64,000 nt of DNA. Origin: Aneurinibacillus danicus (GTDB lineage Bacteria; Bacillota; Bacilli; Aneurinibacillales; Aneurinibacillaceae). The notes beneath the pieces were generated by a model. That model did no database searches. It was given only the letters and a program-made list of their open reading frames with translations, and was not told the DNA's origin. Each line of letters starts with the position of its first letter. The first letter of the stretch is position 1. Position numbers and translations under genes: made by a program. The stretch spans positions 1-64,000 of the forward strand of contig NZ_BJXX01000057.1 of assembly GCF_007991215.1 (NCBI RefSeq). Reading direction: 5' to 3'. Of the stretch, positions 44,544 to 51,973 are shown one piece after another.

Positions 44544-45305
44544 ATGACAGGGATACATAAATTAGAAATTATTCGTGATGGGCTTCTTTCCCATCCTATG
44601 TATAAAGAAATGAATACACCTGATCGAGTTAGGGTGTTAATGAAACATCATGTGTTTGCGGTCTGGGATTTCATGAGTTTATTAAAAAGACTTCAAAAAT
44701 CTGTAACTTCGATTGAGGTCCCCTGGCTTCCCTATGCAATACCTTCCTATACTCGGTTTATTAACGAGATTGTTCTTGCAGAAGAATCTGATGAAGATGG
44801 AAGAGGGGGATATGCGAGTCATTTTCAACTTTATCTTGAAGCTATGGAGGAGTCTGGGGCCGACGCAGCTCCTATCAATGCTTTTCTAAATGCGATAAAA
44901 AATGGTGTCGATTATAAAAAAGCATTAGAGCAGGATATAATCCCTTCTACTGTGGCAAAGTTTGTTACCTTTAATTTAAACTTATCCTTAAAAGGACAAG
45001 TTCATGAAGTGGCTTCTGCTTTTTTCTACGGGAGAGAAGGCTTAATCCCTGACATGTTTAAGCTTTTGGTGGATTCCTTGAAAAAAGAAGGCTCTTCTAA
45101 TGAACGATTGAATTATTATTTAAGACGGCATATTGAATTAGATGAAGATAAACACGGCCCTCTTGCTGAAAAACTTTTATCCGATTTATGCGGAGATGAT
45201 CCAAAAAAGAAAGAGGAAGCCATACAAATCGCTCAGATTTCACTACAGATGCGAAAAAATTTGTGGGACGGGGTATTAATGGAAATTCAAGAAAAGGGAC
45301 TTTGA
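44544..45305 (+). CDS. DUF3050 (heme-oxygenase-like fold) protein
   Basis: A 253-residue DUF3050 protein. All-helical pattern with acidic and His residues placed as in heme-oxygenase-like diiron enzymes: HHVFAVWDFMSLLKRLQ, EIVLAEESDEDG, and late RRHIELDEDKHGPLAEKLL. It may therefore bind iron and act as an oxidase or oxygenase, but no substrate is known. Ribosome binding site CAGGAG. Stands alone, with a strong terminator; A+T-rich codon use. Confidence 0.82.
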   Translation: MTGIHKLEIIRDGLLSHPMYKEMNTPDRVRVLMKHHVFAVWDFMSLLKRLQKSVTSIEVPWLPYAIPSYTRFINEIVLAEESDEDGRGGYASHFQLYLEAMEESGADAAPINAFLNAIKNGVDYKKALEQDIIPSTVAKFVTFNLNLSLKGQVHEVASAFFYGREGLIPDMFKLLVDSLKKEGSSNERLNYYLRRHIELDEDKHGPLAEKLLSDLCGDDPKKKEEAIQIAQISLQMRKNLWDGVLMEIQEKGL

Positions 45306-45336
45306 TAACATTTAATTAGTTTGTTAATAATCTGCA

Positions 45337-45366
45337 GCCGTTCCAGAGTTCTGGAACGGCTTTTAA
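45337..45366 (+). terminator. Terminator of the DUF3050 gene
   Basis: Perfect 11-bp stem GCCGTTCCAGA/TCTGGAACGGC with a two-base gap, then TTTT. Confidence 0.85.
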
Positions 45367-45436
45367 ATGTGCGCTCATCATAGGCGTCATCTATCGTTTT
45401 CATATCCTATCGTGGTTCGAAGTAAATATATATACT

Positions 45437-45526
45437 TTAAGTAAGCTTAATAACCGGTTTAATTGTCGTCCCCTTTCTAGAATCTTCAATAGCTTGATTA
45501 ATTTCTTCTAACGTGTAAGTACGTAA
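45437..45526 (-). pseudogene. C-terminal remnant of a zinc-type alcohol dehydrogenase
   Basis: The minus strand reads RTYTLEEINQAIEDSRKGTT then IKPVIKLT and a stop, which is the typical C-terminal end of medium-chain alcohol dehydrogenases (LEEINxAxxxxxxGxIxRxV). A stop codon lies just upstream in frame and nothing else of the gene remains. Confidence 0.5.
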
Positions 45527-45537
45527 TTAATTAAAAA

Positions 45538-45570
45538 CCGATTTTTCCTACATTGAGAAAAAATCGGCTT
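45538..45570. terminator. Hairpin, probable terminator
   Basis: CCGATTTTTC pairs with GAAAAAATCGG (one bulged A); lies between the alcohol dehydrogenase remnant and the enoyl-CoA hydratase gene. Confidence 0.5.
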
Positions 45571-45631
45571 TGTTATGGTATAGGAAAGTCTAAAGAGGGA
45601 TTGGGATTACCCAGGAGTATTACATTACATG

Positions 45632-46420
45632 TTATCTTTTAAAGTTGGGTGTTCTTTTCTCTAAAAAAGCCGTAATTCCCTCGATGCCTTCTGTTGTCTG
45701 TGCCATTTTTGCTAAGGTTTGTGCTTCATTTTCCATTTGAGTTTCCAGTGTTTGGTTCCATCCGCTGTGAAGCAAGCGTTTGGCTGCACCGAGTGCAGTC
45801 TTCGCCCCGTTTGCAAGTTGTGCTGCTGTTACATTAGCCTGAGTAAGCACCTCGGTATCAGGCACAACTTGTGTCACGATCCCTAATTCATAGGCCTCCT
45901 GTGCTGAAAGTACCCGGTTCGTTAAAGTGAGTTCAAGGGCGCGTTTTAACCCAACAATACGTGGTAAGAAATAGCTTGCAGACCCATCAGGGGTCAAACC
46001 AACTCTAGTGTAGGCCATGGTAAAGCGGGCTGACTCGGCAGCAATAACAAGGTCGGCGGCGATAGCTAAACTCATTCCAGCCCCTGCAGCCACGCCGTTC
46101 ACCGCGGCGATTACCGGAGCATCCATACGAGTAAGACGGGAAATTGCCGCATGTAGATATGTAGTCACTTCCTTTAAGTGGCCAGGTAAATGACTTCCTT
46201 GCTCGGAAAAACTCTTCAAGTCGCCACCAACACTAAAAGCACTGCCGGTACCGGTTATGATTACAGCTCGCACCTCAGGTGATTCATCACATTTTAAAGC
46301 GACATGCATCAGATCTTTAGCCAGATCAAGATTCATAGCATTGGCTGCTTCTTGTCGGTTAAGCGTAATGGTTGCGACATTATCCCTTACATCGAAAGTA
46401 AGTGTAGTATAGCTCATCAT
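45632..46420 (-). CDS. Enoyl-CoA hydratase/isomerase family protein
   Basis: A 262-residue crotonase-fold enzyme, probably hydrating enoyl-CoA in beta-oxidation. Oxyanion-hole segments TGTGSAFSVGGDLKSF and NGVAAGAGMSLAIAADL; the second catalytic Glu position near LTPDGSASYFLP carries Asp/Gly instead of the E-x-x-P-G of classical hydratases, a pattern seen in PaaG-type isomerases. Ribosome binding site GGGAGGC. A FadR-like operator lies in the promoter region. Confidence 0.85.
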   Translation of the reverse strand: MMSYTTLTFDVRDNVATITLNRQEAANAMNLDLAKDLMHVALKCDESPEVRAVIITGTGSAFSVGGDLKSFSEQGSHLPGHLKEVTTYLHAAISRLTRMDAPVIAAVNGVAAGAGMSLAIAADLVIAAESARFTMAYTRVGLTPDGSASYFLPRIVGLKRALELTLTNRVLSAQEAYELGIVTQVVPDTEVLTQANVTAAQLANGAKTALGAAKRLLHSGWNQTLETQMENEAQTLAKMAQTTEGIEGITAFLEKRTPNFKR

Positions 46421-46441
46421 CAGTGCCTCCCTTGCATAATC

Positions 46442-46459
46442 TGAGTGAACGGTCGCTCA
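46442..46459. promoter_or_regulatory. FadR/TetR-type operator
   Basis: TGAGTGAACGGTCGCTCA, a 7-bp inverted repeat with one mismatch, close to the Bacillus FadR consensus TGAATGA-N4-TCATTCA. It lies between the enoyl-CoA hydratase start and a minus-strand TATAAT-like box. Confidence 0.6.
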
Positions 46460-46604
46460 GATTACACTTTAATTGGATATATTATACAATATTTTTTGGA
46501 ATAACGGATATAAAAATGATTCTCGGTAGTGGAAGATAAATTTTTATTAAGATTTATCATCATGACAAAAATTCCAGCTAAAGATACTTTTCGTATTTTG
46601 AGAT

Positions 46605-47585
46605 TTATTTCGAATGCTTCGCCAATAACGAAGTCAGCGCTTGCTCATACTCATTCTGAAGCTCCTCAACCACTTCAGCGATGGGTACAATTCGTTTAAT
46701 CGTGCCTACCCCCTGTCCCGCAGACCAAATGTCTTTCCACGCCTTGGCTCCAGATTGATTCCCTTGAGAGAAAGAGAAATCCATAGACTCTTTTTTCTGG
46801 AGTTGATCTATGTCAAGACCTGCTCTCTGAATGCTTGGGATAAGGTAATTCGCATTCACACCGCTAAACGCATCCGTATAAATAATGTCTTCGAGATTCG
46901 ATTCCACCAACATGTTTTGGTATTCATCGCTTGCAAAGCTTTCAGAAGTGGCAATAAAGCGCGTTCCCATATAGACGAGATCGGCACCTAAAGCCTTTGC
47001 TGCGAGAATATCTTGCCCGCCCGATATACAGCCGGCAAGAATTGTAATTCCGTCCCAGAATTCCCTTACCGCTCCAATGAAGGCAATTGGATTAATTGTT
47101 CCGGCATGGCCACCTGCCCCGCTGCAAACGAGAATTAATCCATCGACACCTTTCTGAGCGGCCTTTCTGGCATGAACAAGGTTAATGACATCCGAAAAAA
47201 CAAGTCCGCCATACTCATGCACGATGCTAACAACCGGGCTTGGGTCACCGAGTGATGTAATGACAATCGGCGGTTGGTATTTCTTTATAAGCTCTATATC
47301 CTCTTCATATCGTTGATTTGTCCGGTGTACGATGAGATTCACTGCCCACGGAGCAACGCGTCGCTTAGGCTCATCCATCCGCACCTTTGCAAGTTCTTCT
47401 GTAATGCGTTTCATCCAGTCATCCAAAATGTCAACTGTACGGGCATTCAGTAGCGGAAACGAGCCAATAATCCCGGCTTTACAACCTTCGATAACCATCT
47501 CTGGACTGGAAACGAGAAACATTGGGGCAGCGATAACAGGTAATACGATTTGATCTTTAATCTGCGGAGGTAATTTTTCTGTCAT
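46605..47585 (-). CDS. Nitronate monooxygenase family protein
   Basis: A 326-residue FMN-dependent TIM-barrel enzyme (NMO/2-nitropropane dioxygenase family): PVIAAPMFLVSSPEMVI at the start, SLGDPSPVV, GLILVCSGAGGHAG phosphate-binding region with the conserved His, ILAGCISGGQDILAAKALGADLVYMGTRFIATSES. Likely detoxifies alkyl nitronates. Ribosome binding site AAAGGATGAG. Single gene between terminator and enoyl-CoA hydratase. Confidence 0.9.
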   Translation of the reverse strand: MTEKLPPQIKDQIVLPVIAAPMFLVSSPEMVIEGCKAGIIGSFPLLNARTVDILDDWMKRITEELAKVRMDEPKRRVAPWAVNLIVHRTNQRYEEDIELIKKYQPPIVITSLGDPSPVVSIVHEYGGLVFSDVINLVHARKAAQKGVDGLILVCSGAGGHAGTINPIAFIGAVREFWDGITILAGCISGGQDILAAKALGADLVYMGTRFIATSESFASDEYQNMLVESNLEDIIYTDAFSGVNANYLIPSIQRAGLDIDQLQKKESMDFSFSQGNQSGAKAWKDIWSAGQGVGTIKRIVPIAEVVEELQNEYEQALTSLLAKHSK

Positions 47586-47756
47586 TTTTTCTCATCCTTT
47601 CAAAAAACAGAGATAAAGAACCTGAACAGGTAAAACAGGGATGTGAAACAAATATAATCGAAATACTATGATTATTTTAATATAAGCTGATCAAGTAGCA
47701 AAGAGAAATATTTGTCTCCGAAGTTCGATGAAGTTGTTTCCCGCTTACGAATGGAG

Positions 47757-47802
47757 GGAAAGTACATTTCACTTTATCACTATAAAGCGAAATATACTTT
47801 CC
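47757..47802. repeat. 21-bp inverted repeat
   Basis: Arms 47757-47777 and 47782-47802 match at 19 of 21 positions around CACT. No T tract. It lies upstream of the nitronate monooxygenase gene, just beyond the terminator of the acyl-CoA dehydrogenase gene, so it could be an operator. Confidence 0.5.
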
Positions 47803-47810
47803 TATACATT

Positions 47811-47862
47811 AAAAAACGCGCCGCCGCTCTTCCAGCCGGAGAGTATGCGAGGCGCGTTTTTT
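47811..47862 (-). terminator. Terminator of the acyl-CoA dehydrogenase operon
   Basis: AACGCGCC/GGCGCGTT stem flanked by A6 and T6, with an internal GCTCT/AGAG stem; effective on both strands. Confidence 0.75.
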
Positions 47863-47874
47863 CAATCGTATCAC

Positions 47875-47943
47875 AAAAAGGCAGCCGCCCCTTCCCCTTC
47901 ATTTTCATGGCAGGGCTTGTGGCTAATCGGCTATGGTTGTTTT
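47875..47943. repeat. Diverged repeat, copy B
   Basis: Counterpart of 41461-41526: starts AAAAAGGC, shares TCATTTTCATG, GGG, TTG, GGCT, ATGG and TTTT in the same order. Confidence 0.3.
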
Positions 47944-47944
47944 G

Positions 47945-49156
47945 TTATACTTCCACCGTTTCCTCGGTAAACGGCCAGGCCGGCAACATACGGCGCAGCT
48001 GCTTATCCTGACGGTAGCCAAGCGCGTACTCCGCCTGCATGATCGTATGAATTTCACGTGTACCTTCATAGATAACCGGCGCTTTGGCATTGCGCATGAA
48101 GCGTTCCACCGGATACTCATTGGAGTAACCATACGCTCCATGGATTTGCACCGCGTCGCACGCCGCATTGAAAGCTGCGTCGCACGCATGCCATTTAGCA
48201 AGCGATGTTTCTCGCGTGTTGCGTTTTCCTTCGTTCTTCAACCAGCCCGCGCGATATACAAGCAAACGCGAAGTTTCCAATCCGTCGACCATCTTGGCGA
48301 TCATCTGCTGCACCAGTTGATGCTTACCAATCTCTTTGCCGAATGTGCTGCGCTCATGGCAGTACTTTAAGCTTTCTTCCAGACATGCTTGAATGAGGCC
48401 GCATGCGCCCGCCGCCACGGTAAACCGTCCATTATCAAGCGCCGACATCGCAATTTTGAAACCTTCTCCTTCTTCTCCCACCAGATTGGCCGCCGGTACA
48501 CGCACGTTGTCAAAGAAGATTTCACCCGTATTGCCGGCGCGAATTCCGAGCTTTCCTTTGATTGCCTTAGACGAGAAGCCTTCGAATGTGCGCTCCACAA
48601 TGAAGCAGCTAATTCCTTTGTGCTTCTTGGATTTATCCGTATAAGCGAATACAAGGAAATGATCAGCCACATCACACAGCGAAATCCATGTTTTCTGTCC
48701 GTTCAGCACATAGTAGTCACCATCACGCACCGCCGTTGTCTGCATGGCTGCCACATCGGACCCGGCGTTCGGCTCCGTCAGGCCGAAGGCACCGATTTTT
48801 TCGCCTTTTGCCTGCGGTTTGAGATAACGCTGCTTCTGGTCTTCATTTCCCCATTGGAGAAGCGTCATACTGTTCAATCCGGTATGCACGGAAACGGCTG
48901 TACGGAATGCCGTATCGCCGCGCTCCAGCTCTTCGCACACAATCGCCAGCGTATTGTAGTCCATGCCGCTGCCGCCGTACTCTTCCGGAATGCATACCCC
49001 CATCAAATCCAGGTCGGCAAGCCGAGTCATAATGCTTCGTTCAAAATGACCTCTCGCATCCCATTCTTGAATATGCGGCATAATTTCTTTATCCACGAAA
49101 CTGCGCACCATTTTTCGCACTGCTTCTTGCTCTTCCGTTAAACCGAAATGCATCAT
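47945..49156 (-). CDS. Acyl-CoA dehydrogenase
   Basis: A 403-residue FAD flavoprotein: FGLTEEQEAVRKMVRSFVDK at the N terminus, GVCIPEEYGGSGMDY, FGLTEPNAGSDVAAMQTTA, GNTGEIFFDNVRVPAANLVG, and the catalytic Glu in VIYEGTREIHTIMQAEYALG. Cotranscribed behind a CaiB-type CoA transferase (18-bp gap), so the substrate may be a dicarboxylic or branched acyl-CoA made by that transferase; glutaryl-CoA-type activity is a reasonable but unproven guess. Confidence 0.92.
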   Translation of the reverse strand: MMHFGLTEEQEAVRKMVRSFVDKEIMPHIQEWDARGHFERSIMTRLADLDLMGVCIPEEYGGSGMDYNTLAIVCEELERGDTAFRTAVSVHTGLNSMTLLQWGNEDQKQRYLKPQAKGEKIGAFGLTEPNAGSDVAAMQTTAVRDGDYYVLNGQKTWISLCDVADHFLVFAYTDKSKKHKGISCFIVERTFEGFSSKAIKGKLGIRAGNTGEIFFDNVRVPAANLVGEEGEGFKIAMSALDNGRFTVAAGACGLIQACLEESLKYCHERSTFGKEIGKHQLVQQMIAKMVDGLETSRLLVYRAGWLKNEGKRNTRETSLAKWHACDAAFNAACDAVQIHGAYGYSNEYPVERFMRNAKAPVIYEGTREIHTIMQAEYALGYRQDKQLRRMLPAWPFTEETVEV

Positions 49157-49175
49157 ATCTTATTCGCTCCTTTGA

Positions 49176-50417
49176 TTAAATAATGTGATCCTGCAACCAT
49201 TGATTGATTTGTTCCTCCTCGAATCCGTACTCGAGCAGAATTTCTTTCGTATGCTCACCCGCCAGCGGCGGATGATGGCGGACGGAAACCGGTGTCCGCG
49301 ATAACTTGAGCGGACTTCCCACCATCGGCACACTGCCCGCCGTCGGGTGCGGGACGTCTACCTTCATTCCGCGCGCTTCTACCTGCGGGTCCTGGAACAG
49401 TTGTTTCATGTCATAGATAGGCGCGTTCGGAATGCCTGCCTTCGTCAATTCAGACAACCATTCCGCCGCCGGACGCCGCTTGAACTCTTCCTGGAGAAGT
49501 CCACAGATTTCATCCCGGTTCGCAAGCCTCATCGAATTGGTCGAAAACCGTGGATCTTGGCTCCATTCCTCTCGTCCAAGCAAAGCGCATAGCTTGCGGA
49601 ATTGCTGATCATTTCCGACCGCAACCACCATCTTCATATCGGCAGCCGCAAATGTCTGGTACGGTACGATGTTGGGATGCTGGTTGCCATACCGCTTCGG
49701 CACCTTACCGGAGACGAGATAGTTGCTCGCCACATTGACCAGAAGAGAAATCTGTGAATCGAACAGCGCCAGGTCGATCATCTGCCCTGTACCTGAACGG
49801 TCCCGCTCACGCAGCGCCGCCAGAATACCAATAGCCGCGTACAGCCCGGTAGCCACGTCCGCAATCGCCACCCCCACCTTCATCGGTCCCGTCTCTTCGC
49901 TTCCGGTAATGCTCATCATGCCGCCCATTGCCTGCACGATGTAATCATAGCCCGGAATATCCTTATAGGGTCCGGTTTGTCCAAAGCCGCTAATCGAAGC
50001 GTAAATCAGGCGTGGATTTAATTCGGAGACAGTATCGTAGCCAAGTCCCCACCTCTCCATCGTGCCCGTCTTGAAGTTGTTAATGACCACATCCGCATCC
50101 TTAATCATCTCCCTCAGAATATCCCGCGCTTTTGGATTCTTCAAATTGAGCGTCATGGCCCGCTTGTTGCGGTTAGCACACAGATAGTAAGCGCTTTCCC
50201 CACCGATTTCAGGTGGTCCCCATCCCCTCGTCTCATCGCTTCCGCCTGGCGCTTCGATTTTGATAACATCAGCCCCCAGATCACCGAGAATCATTGTGCA
50301 GTAAGGTCCTGCCAGTACACGGGTCAAATCAATAACTTTAATTCCTTCCAGCGCGCCCGGAACATAAACTTCCGGACAATCGGCTACACTTTCTTGATTC
50401 GACGGTGAAGTAAGCAT
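49176..50417 (-). CDS. CaiB/BaiF family (class III) CoA transferase
   Basis: A 413-residue family III CoA transferase: LEGIKVIDLTRVLAGPYCTM, LGDLGADVIKIEAPGGSDETRGWGPP, NRNKRAMTLNLK, PGYDYIVQAMGGMMSITG with the catalytic Asp, and KVGVAIADVATGLYA. It transfers CoA between acids, here presumably feeding the acyl-CoA dehydrogenase. Start ATG 50417 behind AAAAGGAGGGAG; the longer frame to 50567 is the untranslated leader with an attenuator hairpin. Confidence 0.92.
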   Translation of the reverse strand: MLTSPSNQESVADCPEVYVPGALEGIKVIDLTRVLAGPYCTMILGDLGADVIKIEAPGGSDETRGWGPPEIGGESAYYLCANRNKRAMTLNLKNPKARDILREMIKDADVVINNFKTGTMERWGLGYDTVSELNPRLIYASISGFGQTGPYKDIPGYDYIVQAMGGMMSITGSEETGPMKVGVAIADVATGLYAAIGILAALRERDRSGTGQMIDLALFDSQISLLVNVASNYLVSGKVPKRYGNQHPNIVPYQTFAAADMKMVVAVGNDQQFRKLCALLGREEWSQDPRFSTNSMRLANRDEICGLLQEEFKRRPAAEWLSELTKAGIPNAPIYDMKQLFQDPQVEARGMKVDVPHPTAGSVPMVGSPLKLSRTPVSVRHHPPLAGEHTKEILLEYGFEEEQINQWLQDHII

Positions 50418-50447
50418 GCACTCCCTCCTTTTCTGTGTGACGCATAT

Positions 50448-50524
50448 ATAAAAAAGCCAGTCCGTATTCCTGGGCAGAGAATCTCCGTAATACAGAAGAT
50501 TCAGTAACCGGAATGCGACTGGCT
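50448..50524 (-). terminator. Attenuator-like hairpin in the CoA transferase leader
   Basis: On the minus strand GCCAGTC-x-CATTCC pairs with GGAATA-x-GGACTGGC, enclosing an inner GAATCT/AGATTC stem; a T6 run follows. It sits 31 bp before the CoA transferase start, so read-through must be controlled. No known riboswitch or T-box core is visible. Confidence 0.6.
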
Positions 50525-50611
50525 CCTTGCCTGTGAACTCATTTCTGGCGGGAAAGAGGACAGACATAAACAGTCATGTTTAAGATTGTACGAATTTTTG
50601 TTTCAAGTTTA

Positions 50612-50642
50612 ATTATACTATATATTTAATCTATTTAGTCAA
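50612..50642 (-). promoter_or_regulatory. Promoter of the CoA transferase operon
   Basis: Minus strand TTGACT (plus 50637-50642) and TATAAT (plus 50612-50617), 19-bp spacer; implies a leader of about 190 nt. Confidence 0.55.
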
Positions 50643-50723
50643 CCATTAAATATGTTAAGAATTTATTATCGTTGAAAAAGAGCGCAAAATTCTTAGGTTT
50701 ACTACGGCGACGGTATATGGATG

Positions 50724-50768
50724 AAATAAAAACAAAAGGGCAGCGGACCAAAACCGCTGCCCTTTTGT
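50724..50768 (-). terminator. Terminator of the Lrp-type gene
   Basis: Perfect 13-bp stem AAAAGGGCAGCGG with its complement and a T-rich tail on the minus strand. Confidence 0.85.
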
Positions 50769-51194
50769 TCATGGAAAAGAAGGTTTCAACTTTCCGATAG
50801 ATAAGCTGACCCGGTAGTTTCCATGCTTCAGAATCCTGTTCAAAAGCGCATCAAGCTCTTCGAGCGATGTCGTATGCGCTTTCAAAAAATAACATCCATC
50901 CCCACTGATGCGATGCGCTTCGGCGATTATCTCTTCCTTCTCTATAAAAGCTTGAAATGCCGTGTGGTTCGCCGATTTCATAAGAACGGTAATGAATGCG
51001 GTCACTGTCCGTCCGAGCTTGGCTTCGTTCAGTGCAACCGTGTATTGTTCGATGACGCCCGCCTCTTCCAGGCGACGAATACGATTGCCAACCGCCTGTC
51101 CGGTCAAATGTACGTGTTCACCGATCTCTTTCCAGCTCATACGTGAATTCTCCTGCAACAGCTTTACAATACGTAAATCCGCCTCGTCAAACAT
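50769..51194 (-). CDS. Lrp/AsnC family transcriptional regulator
   Basis: A 141-residue regulator: N-terminal helix-turn-helix (DEADLRIVKLLQENSRMSWK, VHLTGQAVGNRIRRLEEAGVI) and C-terminal RAM effector-binding domain (AFITVLMKSANHTAFQAF, EAHRISGDGCYFLKAHT). It probably responds to an amino acid. It is divergent from the isochorismatase-like hydrolase and upstream of the CoA transferase operon, either of which it could control. Confidence 0.92.
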   Translation of the reverse strand: MFDEADLRIVKLLQENSRMSWKEIGEHVHLTGQAVGNRIRRLEEAGVIEQYTVALNEAKLGRTVTAFITVLMKSANHTAFQAFIEKEEIIAEAHRISGDGCYFLKAHTTSLEELDALLNRILKHGNYRVSLSIGKLKPSFP

Positions 51195-51315
51195 ACGCCA
51201 ATCCTTTCACTGTGAAATAAAATGGCGGCAAAGCGTTTCACCGGTTTATTCCCCTATGCACTGCCCGCCGTTATACTTCAGTTATAACACAAAAATCTCT
51301 TAGGAGGAGAAAATA

Positions 51316-51873
51316 ATGGAAAAAACCGCTTTACTTCTTGTCGACATTCAGAACGATTATTTCCCAAACGGCCGCATGGAACTGCATGAACCACACAAAG
51401 CCGCACAGAACGCCCGTAAGCTGCTTGATTTCTTCCGGAACAACAGCCTGCTGTTTTTCCACATTCAACATCTTTCACAACAGCCCGGCGCATCATTCTT
51501 CATTCCAGGAACGGAAGGAGCGGATATCCATGAAACAGTGGCCCCGCTTGAAGGCGAAATCGTTATCCAAAAAAATTACCCGAACAGCTTCCGCGAAACT
51601 CCACTTCTCACTCACCTACAGGAAGCAGGCATCGAGCATGTCGTTATCTGCGGTATGATGAGTCATATGTGCATCGATGCTACGACTCGCGCTGCCGCCG
51701 ACTACGGTTTTCGCTGTACAGTCATCGAGGATGCATGTACATCTCCAGCCCTTTCTATCCGTGGTCGTACCATCCCTGCCGCCGACGTTCATGACACATT
51801 CATGGCGGCGCTTAATGGCCTTTACGCTCAAATTGATACAGCGGACTCTTTCCTGGAAAAAATGAAAAAATAA
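51316..51873 (+). CDS. Isochorismatase-like cysteine hydrolase
   Basis: A 185-residue hydrolase of the isochorismatase superfamily (nicotinamidase-like). The Asp-Lys-Cys triad is visible: LLLVDIQNDYF, VIQKNYPNSF and GMMSHMCIDATTRAA. The substrate is unknown. Ribosome binding site TAGGAGGAG. Monocistronic. Confidence 0.9.
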   Translation: MEKTALLLVDIQNDYFPNGRMELHEPHKAAQNARKLLDFFRNNSLLFFHIQHLSQQPGASFFIPGTEGADIHETVAPLEGEIVIQKNYPNSFRETPLLTHLQEAGIEHVVICGMMSHMCIDATTRAAADYGFRCTVIEDACTSPALSIRGRTIPAADVHDTFMAALNGLYAQIDTADSFLEKMKK

Positions 51874-51892
51874 AGAACAACATACAAGATTA

Positions 51893-51942
51893 AAGGGGCT
51901 GACCCATCCGTCCGTTTAGACTTTGGGTCAGCCCCTTCATAA
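51893..51942 (+). terminator. Terminator between the hydrolase and aldehyde dehydrogenase genes
   Basis: Perfect 14-bp stem AAGGGGCTGACCCA with its complement and a 17-base loop; converging genes on both sides. Confidence 0.8.
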
Positions 51943-51973
51943 ATTCTATTCGAATGATGTAGTCGATTTTAGA

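Noticed and set aside
47712-48011. Plus-strand 80-99-codon frames ahead of the acyl-CoA dehydrogenase 3' end
   Set aside because: They run through an inverted repeat and a terminator and have no ribosome binding site.
50418-50567. N-terminal extension of the CoA transferase to 50567
   Set aside because: The extension is encoded by the attenuator hairpin, resembles no CoA transferase, and ATG 50417 has a strong ribosome binding site.
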